From an uncultured Lachnospiraceae bacterium (GTDB taxonomy: Bacteria; Bacillota; Clostridia; Lachnospirales; Lachnospiraceae), in assembly GCA_900549995.1 (NCBI GenBank), contig URQQ01000103.1, positions 1 through 10,804 of the forward strand: 10,804 nucleotides of DNA, in the 5' to 3' direction. The notes under the pieces are model-generated. The model worked only from the letters and a program-made list of their open reading frames with translations. It did no database searches and was not told where the DNA came from. Made by a program: the position numbers and the translations under genes. Below, in pieces: positions 5,532 through 10,804 of this stretch. The number at the start of each line of letters is the position of its first letter. Position 1 is the stretch's first letter.

Positions 5532-8345
5532 TTACAGAGTTCTTTTCTTTAAACCAAACATTGAAAGAAAAGCTAAGCAGAGCATAACCACATCCAAAGC
5601 AGCAAAAAGGAATACCCAAGCCGGGAACGAAGCCTTAGAAATACTTTGTGAATTACTGTTAGCAATTGTATACAGAATATTATGTGATGCAGTTCTTAAT
5701 GCCTGTCTTCCCGCTTCTGTGTCAGTAGAAAGATCTGATGGCGTAAGATTTCCAAGTGTTGTCAGACTCAGATCTGTACCACTCCGAATTGCCCTGTCAG
5801 CATTCTTACTATTACTGGTCACAAAGTCTGTAATAACCATACCCTCAAATCCCCACTCATCTCTGAGTATTATATTCATCAACTCTTCTCTTTCACCAGC
5901 CCATGTAGCACCAATAAAGCTATCTGAGGCCATTGCTGCTGTCACTTTTCCCTCTTTTACACAAATTTCAAATGGTTTAAAGTAAATCTCTCTCATTGCC
6001 TGTTCATTACACCATATACTAATATCCAGACGTTCTGTTTCTTGCTCATCCAATGCAAAGTGCTTCATATAACAGTAGATTCCTGATTCATTTGCACCTC
6101 TGACAAAAGCTGCCGCCGTTTTTCCTGCAAGAATCCCGTCCTCTGAGTAATACTCATAGTTTCTTCCTCCGAATGGAGAACGGTGTGTATTCATTGCCGG
6201 TCCATACAAACCTGCTATTCCATAGGCCGCACTCTCGCTTCCCAGCGCACTTCCCATTTTCTCACCAAGTTCCTTATTAAATGTAGACGCCACAACTACT
6301 TCAGACGGAAATACAACGCCTTTGACATCATCAGAAATCAAACTGTTGATTCCCTGTGGACCATCAGTATCCACAGTCGCATTCTTGCCAATACTTTCTA
6401 TCGCAGCTGTTGTATAGCCACCGTTCCCGATCAGGTTTACCATATCGTCAATACTTAACTGTTCCAACAAATCATCCCATTTTTCATCATCATAATCCAG
6501 ATCTTTCATATCATCAATTGTCAGTCCATGATCTGCCACAACAATATCCTCTGCCTCTTCGCTTAACTGTTCTTCGGTTAGACCCTGATTCTCAATTTCT
6601 TTTATGATTTCGTCAGTTGCCTCTTTATTCTGGGTACGTTTCGTAGGCAGTGTCCCTTCCCAGTCTGCTCTGGAAACATATTGTACATCATTTCCATAGG
6701 AAACATCATCAAACTGATTCTCAGCTGCAATTCCATCAGTAGAACGGGCACCAGCTTTTTCTTCATTGTAGATAACATCCTCTGAAACAGATACTACTCG
6801 GCTGTCAATAAGATCGTGTGCGCTATTCATCAGCTTAATTCCATAATCGCCATGTTCCAGAACATAGCAGCCATTTCCCTGATAATCATAGGATGCCATA
6901 TCCTCATAATTAAAGCTAATGGTAATTGTTTCGGATTCATTTGGCTCCAATAATCCTGTTTTTCCATAATCTATCATATTTACATATGCTTTTTCAATTC
7001 CATGTACATAATATGGGGGTGTATAATATATCTGCACGACCTCTTTTCCTGCAACTTCTCCCACATTGGTTACCTTTATATCTAAAGTTATGGTTGTTCC
7101 ATCATCTATAAAGTTATCAATTTTTTGCTCAAACTCTGTATAAGATAACCCATATCCAAACGGATACTGTACCGCTTCTTTGTATGCAGCCTCATCACAT
7201 TGATTCGTTTCGTTGTCAACCCATCTGGTTTCATAGTATTTATATCCTACATAAATACCTTCTGCATAATCTGCAAATGCATAGTTTTCCCCGTTGAAAA
7301 CACCCGGATTGTCAAAAATCAAATCATATTTATTTTCCGTATTCGTATATAAAAACTGTCCAAAGTTATAATAAGAAGGATTGCTTGTCACATCATAGGC
7401 ATAGGTATCTGCCAGCCTTCCTGAAGGATTAATCGTCCCTACAAGAATTTCTCCCAAACTGTTACAGCCTTCACAACCTGGTCCGCCTATCCAAAGCGCT
7501 GCATCAACTGCTTCATCATCCAGAAAACCAAGTTCCATTGCATTACTTGAATTAATAACTACGATGATATTATCAAAATTTTTCTCTACCATTTCAAGCA
7601 TATCAATCTCATTTTTATTCAGTTCCAGATAATGTTCTCCCTCTGCGCCCCCTTCATATCCAGCAGTATCCAAAGGAAGATCGCCGCCCTCACCGCCATT
7701 TCTGGTAAGTACAACCAGCGCTGTATCCGAATATTCCATCGCATTTTCTATCATGGAATCTGTATATTCAGAAATATCTGGCTCATAAGAATTATAATCG
7801 CCACCAACCATTGCATGAACACTTGACTCCTTCTTTGCTGTATAGGAATCCTTATAAAATGTTTTTAGTTCTTCATTTACTTCAATTCCTGAATTATCAA
7901 GCCCCTCATAAAATCCGATGTTATATTTATCGCCCCCTGATCCTGAGCCTGTACCCCCGAAGTTGATATCAATAGAACTGTATCCAAACACATTTACCTT
8001 CCTGTTTTCTAACGGCAGTAACCCACTATCATTTTTCAACAGAACAAATCCCTCATCTGCCAGTTCTTTAGCTGTTGCTGTACTTTCTTCCCTCACGCTC
8101 TGAATATTGCTGTCATTCAGATCAATCGTGTTGAAATACTGTGTAATTAAATTACTAAACCGTAATCCCACAAAATTTACAATACATACTACTACCAGCA
8201 ACAAGCTGGCAATCACTCTGCCAACATTTCTCAGTTTGCCACTCTGCTTTTTTATTTTTTCTCTCTTCATAAAACAAAAAATAAAAAAGCCTGCTGTTAT
8301 GACTGTCATTATTATTGCAGTCACTAAAAGAATTTTCTCTGCCAT
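5532..8345 (-). CDS. Membrane-anchored GH3 with permuted domain order
   Basis: This is a 937-residue family 3 glycoside hydrolase with the usual domains in reverse order and membrane anchors at both ends. Helices lie at about 4-26 and 43-61; the loop between (KREKIKKQSGKLRNVGR) is basic and so cytoplasmic. A third helix spans about 907-930 and ends KKRTL. By the positive-inside rule residues 62-906 face outward. Ectodomain order: alpha/beta sandwich 85-320 (EGFVLLKN, likely acid/base Glu219 in GGEGGD, NPSGRL), FnIII-like 394-525 (VQYPFGYGLSYTEF), an acidic linker about 526-630, then the TIM barrel 620-895 (DGPQG 661-665, SPFGGRNYEYYSED 723-736, KHF 761-763, nucleophile Asp840 in VITDF). Both catalytic residues are present, so activity is expected. 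Reversed GH3 order is known from ruminal enzymes such as Butyrivibrio BglA; the double tether is the unusual part. A CxxC (291, 294) sits where GH3 proteins usually have Q/G residues. AGGAGG precedes the ATG by 7 nt. Confidence 0.9.
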   Translation of the reverse strand: MAEKILLVTAIIMTVITAGFFIFCFMKREKIKKQSGKLRNVGRVIASLLLVVVCIVNFVGLRFSNLITQYFNTIDLNDSNIQSVREESTATAKELADEGFVLLKNDSGLLPLENRKVNVFGYSSIDINFGGTGSGSGGDKYNIGFYEGLDNSGIEVNEELKTFYKDSYTAKKESSVHAMVGGDYNSYEPDISEYTDSMIENAMEYSDTALVVLTRNGGEGGDLPLDTAGYEGGAEGEHYLELNKNEIDMLEMVEKNFDNIIVVINSSNAMELGFLDDEAVDAALWIGGPGCEGCNSLGEILVGTINPSGRLADTYAYDVTSNPSYYNFGQFLYTNTENKYDLIFDNPGVFNGENYAFADYAEGIYVGYKYYETRWVDNETNQCDEAAYKEAVQYPFGYGLSYTEFEQKIDNFIDDGTTITLDIKVTNVGEVAGKEVVQIYYTPPYYVHGIEKAYVNMIDYGKTGLLEPNESETITISFNYEDMASYDYQGNGCYVLEHGDYGIKLMNSAHDLIDSRVVSVSEDVIYNEEKAGARSTDGIAAENQFDDVSYGNDVQYVSRADWEGTLPTKRTQNKEATDEIIKEIENQGLTEEQLSEEAEDIVVADHGLTIDDMKDLDYDDEKWDDLLEQLSIDDMVNLIGNGGYTTAAIESIGKNATVDTDGPQGINSLISDDVKGVVFPSEVVVASTFNKELGEKMGSALGSESAAYGIAGLYGPAMNTHRSPFGGRNYEYYSEDGILAGKTAAAFVRGANESGIYCYMKHFALDEQETERLDISIWCNEQAMREIYFKPFEICVKEGKVTAAMASDSFIGATWAGEREELMNIILRDEWGFEGMVITDFVTSNSKNADRAIRSGTDLSLTTLGNLTPSDLSTDTEAGRQALRTASHNILYTIANSNSQSISKASFPAWVFLFAALDVVMLCLAFLSMFGLKKRTL

Positions 8346-8367
8346 TTCTTTTCCTCCTATTCTGCAT

Positions 8368-8399
8368 CATAGACATTTGTTTTTATGCCAGTGTCTATG
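8368..8399. promoter_or_regulatory. Inverted repeat in the permuted GH3 leader
   Basis: CATAGACA at 8368-8375 and TGTCTATG at 8392-8399 are exact reverse complements, 16 nt apart, starting 23 bp upstream of the GH3 ATG and just outside its AGGAGG site. An overlapping 8-bp palindrome ATGTACAT lies at 8397-8404. It may be an operator or an RNA stem next to the ribosome binding site. Minus-strand -10-like hexamers (TATAAG at 8406-8411, GATAAT at 8411-8416) lie just upstream, but I find no matching -35, so no promoter is called. Confidence 0.4.
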
Positions 8400-8454
8400 T
8401 ACATGCTTATATTATCACCCTTCTTTGGAACAGACCATTTTTGACATAAAATGC

Positions 8455-8487
8455 AAAAAAAATGACACCAACTGTTCTGGTGTCATT
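8455..8487 (-). terminator. Intrinsic terminator of the two-component operon
   Basis: A perfect 10-bp stem pairs 8478-8487 with 8461-8470 around a 7-nt loop. In the minus-strand direction it runs straight into a T-tract that continues to 8455 (eight T in a row counting the last two stem bases). It begins 52 nt after the sensor kinase stop. It should largely separate the regulator-kinase transcript from the GH3 genes downstream. Confidence 0.9.
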
Positions 8488-8538
8488 AAATATCTTTGCC
8501 ACACAACCCTTTCTAAACTATACGTGCTGTGTTACGTG

Positions 8539-9852
8539 TTAGTCGCAATTTGGTATAATAATATACAGTGAAAACCAATTATCTTTGATTTTTATAGACA
8601 TATTTCCCTGATATCTTTCAATACAATGCCGCATACTTTTAATTCCGTACCCATGATTCTCTTTATCTGCTTTTGTTGTTTCTAAAAAATCTTCCTGTAA
8701 TTTTTCCGGATGGCTGATATAATTCTCTATCTTAATATAAGTCATTTTTCTTTGGGCAGACACCGATAAATTTATCATTCTTTTTTCCTGGTCAGGTTCT
8801 AAAATTTCGGCTTCTAAAGCATTGTCAAGCGCATTGCCAAATATCGTACAGATATCCGTAACATGCATAAATGCCAGTCTGTTCCCATCAACCACATATG
8901 TAAAATCAATGTTATACTTTTGTATGCTTCCTAATTTACTCTCTATAATTGCATCTATCACCTTGTTTCCAGTATTCACTATTGCCTGATATGTATCAAT
9001 TTCTTTTTCTATACAGTCAAGCCAGCTATTTTGTTTTTCACGGTTTATCTCGGCCCTGATTGCAGCAATCTGATGTTTCAGATCATGATATTTTATATGG
9101 ATAATTTCGTTACTTTCCTGCTGATGCTTATACTTTTCATATTGGCTTCGCAATATCATATGAATCGCTTTTGATTCAATCTCCTGAAGTTGTGTCTTCA
9201 TCTGCAGCTGCAAAAAGAATATCAGAATCATACCAAATCCATCTATCAGCGCACGAATCCGAAACACCTCATAAAACAGTCTGCTTGAAAGCGGCGTATC
9301 CGGATATACATAACTTAGGTTGCTTAGTACAAATATAGAAATTACAATCCCTATTGTCATAAAAATTTCTTTCGGTGATACTGTAAATTCATCTATTTTA
9401 TTTAAAAGATGTTTTTCTATTGCCCACACCAGTCCAAAACAACCAGCATAAAATACTAACAAAATTATAAGACCCAAAACCAGAGATTCATAGCCATGAA
9501 TCCATGCAATAAAGTAATAAATAAGCCACTCGATGGCAGTAACTGATTCTGCTATTAAAAATGCACACATCGTATAATAAATCTTTATTTTCATTTTTAC
9601 ATTACACAATATGACCAGCATAAAAAACATAAGAACCATCGACAATATCATAACTGGAATCCAGAAATAGATACTGATATTTTCCGTAACAGTCATCAAC
9701 ACACACTGCAGGATTAAGAAAACTATCGCGATACCACCTGTCTGTGGCAGGCGGTATTTCCTTTTTGATATACAAATATAGACCATACAAGCACACCATT
9801 GTGCAAGAGCTGTGTATATTCTTGGTATATCATAATAAATCCATTCATCCAT
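8539..9852 (-). CDS. Agr-type GHKL sensor histidine kinase
   Basis: This is a 437-residue membrane sensor kinase of the AgrC/GHKL class (HPK10-like) that would phosphorylate the adjoining LytTR regulator. The N-terminal half is hydrophobic with about six to seven helices (roughly 12-28, 40-57, 61-83, 92-115, 123-145, 163-183, 203-218) and no large extracellular domain. A coiled region leads to the phospho-acceptor His256 in KYHDLKHQI (254-262). The ATPase domain has the N-box GNALDNALEA at 339-348 (Asn340, Asn344) and a G-box at 400-403 (HGYG). The catalytic set is complete. The start ATG overlaps the regulator's stop as TAATG, with GAGGT upstream inside the regulator gene, so the two are co-translated. 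No AgrB or AgrD-like peptide gene is seen nearby, so the signal is unknown and need not be a peptide. Confidence 0.9.
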   Translation of the reverse strand: MDEWIYYDIPRIYTALAQWCACMVYICISKRKYRLPQTGGIAIVFLILQCVLMTVTENISIYFWIPVMILSMVLMFFMLVILCNVKMKIKIYYTMCAFLIAESVTAIEWLIYYFIAWIHGYESLVLGLIILLVFYAGCFGLVWAIEKHLLNKIDEFTVSPKEIFMTIGIVISIFVLSNLSYVYPDTPLSSRLFYEVFRIRALIDGFGMILIFFLQLQMKTQLQEIESKAIHMILRSQYEKYKHQQESNEIIHIKYHDLKHQIAAIRAEINREKQNSWLDCIEKEIDTYQAIVNTGNKVIDAIIESKLGSIQKYNIDFTYVVDGNRLAFMHVTDICTIFGNALDNALEAEILEPDQEKRMINLSVSAQRKMTYIKIENYISHPEKLQEDFLETTKADKENHGYGIKSMRHCIERYQGNMSIKIKDNWFSLYIIIPNCD

Positions 9853-10559
9853 TATCGTACCTCACTAATATAGTCTGTTAATTTTTCCAGTATATGTTTT
9901 TTTCTGGATCTGGAAATCGGGAGGCTTATTCCATTTATAATACAATTTCCATCTATTACTGTATCAACATATTTCAAATTCACAAGACATCCTTTATTAA
10001 TTCTGTAAAAACCGTATTCTGCCAAAATTGACTCAATATTAGACAAATTCTCCCTGTTTGAAATAAGCCTGTCTTCTAAATAATAATTCAATGTATGCCC
10101 CTGGCTCTCAACATACAGCAATTTCTCCAAAGCAATCTTATGTACTCCTCCTTTAACCGAAATTGTAATACAATGATCCTGACTATCTTTCACTTTACCG
10201 AGCGCTTTTTTGAGTTTCTGGGAAAATTGGAAATAATTGACCGGTTTTAGAATATATGCCAACGCATCTACTTCATAACCACGTACAGCATACTCTATCA
10301 TGTTGGTAATAAAAATAATCCCTACTTTCGGATCAATCTGACGGATTTCTTCGGCTGCTGTCATTCCATCCACAAATTTCATCTGTATATCCATAAGAAT
10401 AATATCAAACTGGGCTTTATACTGATTGACAATACTATCCCCATCACGATATACCACAATGTCGAATTTCTCTCCGAATTCCTGCTCATATCTTTTCAAA
10501 TATTCTTGTAATTCCTTAACATACAGCTCTTCGTCTTCTACAATTGCAATTCTTCTCAT
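9852..10559 (-). CDS. LytTR-family response regulator
   Basis: This is a 235-residue response regulator. The receiver domain spans about 1-122: acidic pocket Glu8/Asp9, phospho-acceptor Asp57 in ILMDIQM, Thr85 in FITN, and Lys105-Pro106 in YILKPV. A LytTR DNA-binding domain spans about 128-232 with the typical LLYVESQGH, FYRINKGCLVNLKYV and LPISRSRKK segments. This class (AgrA, VirR, LytR) binds pairs of 9-bp direct repeats about two helical turns apart. The start has a purine-rich GAGAGAGGG site 3-9 nt upstream, a little close but adequate. The kinase gene follows with a 1-nt overlap. Target genes are unknown; the GH3 locus immediately downstream and its own promoter region are candidates by proximity only. 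Confidence 0.93.
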   Translation of the reverse strand: MRRIAIVEDEELYVKELQEYLKRYEQEFGEKFDIVVYRDGDSIVNQYKAQFDIILMDIQMKFVDGMTAAEEIRQIDPKVGIIFITNMIEYAVRGYEVDALAYILKPVNYFQFSQKLKKALGKVKDSQDHCITISVKGGVHKIALEKLLYVESQGHTLNYYLEDRLISNRENLSNIESILAEYGFYRINKGCLVNLKYVDTVIDGNCIINGISLPISRSRKKHILEKLTDYISEVR

Positions 10560-10584
10560 GGCCCTCTCTCATTTCTTTTTTTTC

Positions 10585-10611
10585 ATTATATAACATAACC
10601 TTCTGAATCAA
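10585..10611 (-). promoter_or_regulatory. Weak promoter candidate for the two-component operon
   Basis: On the minus strand a perfect TATAAT (10585-10590) is preceded by TTGATT (10606-10611) with a 15-bp spacer, shorter than the usual 17. The -35 is embedded in a 7-bp inverted repeat, ATCAAAA/TTTTGAT (10607-10613 with 10618-10624). Transcription would start about 20 nt before the regulator ATG. A poor -35 with short spacing would fit a promoter that needs an activator. This is inference from hexamers alone. Confidence 0.4.
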
Positions 10612-10638
10612 AAGATTTTTTGATAATGAGTTTTCTAA

Positions 10639-10670
10639 ATCAACTGCTAATATCAGGAATATGGAACTGA
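10639..10670 (-). promoter_or_regulatory. Possible LytTR direct-repeat binding site
   Basis: The minus strand carries CAGTT twice with starts 23 bp apart (plus-strand positions 10642-10646 and 10665-10669). The surrounding 9-mers GCAGTTGAT and TCAGTTCCA match the LytTR half-site form, with GTT preceded by C/A residues, at about 8 and 7 of 9 positions. The spacing is close to the 21-22 bp usual for AgrA-type sites. They sit just upstream of the promoter candidate at 10585-10611, as expected for autoregulation. The match is imperfect and could be chance in AT-rich DNA. Confidence 0.25.
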
Positions 10671-10683
10671 TATGTTCCTGATA
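10651..10683. repeat. Inverted repeat upstream of the response regulator
   Basis: TATCAGGAA at 10651-10659 and TTCCTGATA at 10675-10683 are exact reverse complements with a 15-nt centre. Inside, GGAAC at 10663-10667 and GTTCC at 10674-10678 form a second, alternative pairing, so two overlapping dyads are present. It could be a regulator site or the hairpin of an upstream transcript; there is no U-tract typical of a terminator. Confidence 0.5.
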
Positions 10684-10693
10684 GACCATAGAC

Positions 10694-10754
10694 TGCACCT
10701 TGGCACTTTCCCGCGCCGGGCGCAGCCGCCTGCGGCATATTACCTCTTTGTGCA
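10694..10754. repeat. G+C-rich twin palindrome, possible dispersed repeat
   Basis: Two adjacent palindromes, GCGCCGGGCGC (10713-10723) and GCCGCCTGCGGC (10725-10736), sit inside an outer inverted pair, TGCAC (10694-10698) and GTGCA (10750-10754). The block is strikingly G+C-rich against AT-rich flanks and carries no gene. This is the look of a dispersed intergenic repeat or of a remnant hairpin from a mobile or transcribed element; only one copy is in the window. The bases from 10755 to the end hold nothing I can name. Confidence 0.4.
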
Positions 10755-10804
10755 AGCACGTGTCTCCCTGGGATTTTTATGATATAGGAAAATTCTACAT
10801 AAAA

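Noticed and set aside
8441..8446. TTGACA on the plus strand as a -35 element
   Set aside because: No -10 sequence lies at suitable spacing and no plus-strand gene follows; it falls beside the kinase terminator.
8107..8571. Plus-strand open frame of 154 codons
   Set aside because: It lies antisense to the start of the permuted GH3 gene, its leader and the kinase terminator; its translation is low-complexity and unlike any family, and no ribosome binding site is seen.
10516..10755. Minus-strand open frame of 79 codons upstream of the regulator
   Set aside because: It overlaps the first 44 bases of the regulator in another frame, spans the promoter-like region and G+C-rich repeat, and reads as chance coding; not an AgrD-like peptide.
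1..10804. CRISPR array, tRNA, rRNA, insertion sequence or phage genes
   Set aside because: No regularly spaced direct repeats, no tRNA or rRNA signature, and no transposase, integrase or phage protein is seen in any frame.

Overview
The window reads as chromosomal DNA of a low-to-moderate G+C Firmicute, most likely a gut or rumen Lachnospiraceae-type Clostridium relative. The reasons are AGGAGG-type ribosome binding sites, short intergenic gaps, U-tract intrinsic terminators, an Agr/LytTR-style two-component pair, and family 3 glycoside hydrolases of the kinds seen in such anaerobes. This placement is inference from gene style, not from a marker gene. Base composition is uneven: about 2.4-5.45 kb is visibly richer in G+C than 5.5-10.6 kb, and the kinase region is clearly AT-rich. 

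Left part (1-1320): an HxlR-family regulator on the minus strand diverges from a plus-strand flavin-reductase-like flavoprotein. The spacer holds a strong palindrome carrying GTAC half-sites, a likely operator. A long inverted repeat after the flavoprotein gene can end transcription from both sides. 

Middle (1364-8345, all minus strand, read from right to left): a membrane-anchored GH3 enzyme whose domains are in reversed (permuted) order; a 22-nt hairpin; a cytosolic GH3 enzyme of canonical order with an extra C-terminal region of about 155 residues; a GtrA-type four-helix membrane protein whose start overlaps the GH3 stop (ATGA); and a family 2 glycosyltransferase 13 nt further on. The last three genes are almost certainly one translationally coupled unit. 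The permuted GH3 gene may share the transcript, read through or attenuated at the hairpin. 

Right part (8455-10804): a LytTR response regulator and a GHKL sensor kinase overlap at TAATG and end in a strong intrinsic terminator before the GH3 genes. The regulator's upstream region holds inverted repeats, a possible pair of LytTR-type half-sites, a weak promoter candidate and a G+C-rich twin palindrome that may be a dispersed repeat. 

Working model (inference): the two-component system senses an extracellular cue and may control the neighbouring envelope-sugar locus. GtrA and the GT2 enzyme would handle lipid-linked or envelope sugars, the membrane-tethered GH3 would trim glycosides outside the membrane, and the cytosolic GH3 would hydrolyse imported or internal glycosides. 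The combination of two GH3 architectures with GtrA and GT2 is the part most worth a second look; each individual family is known.
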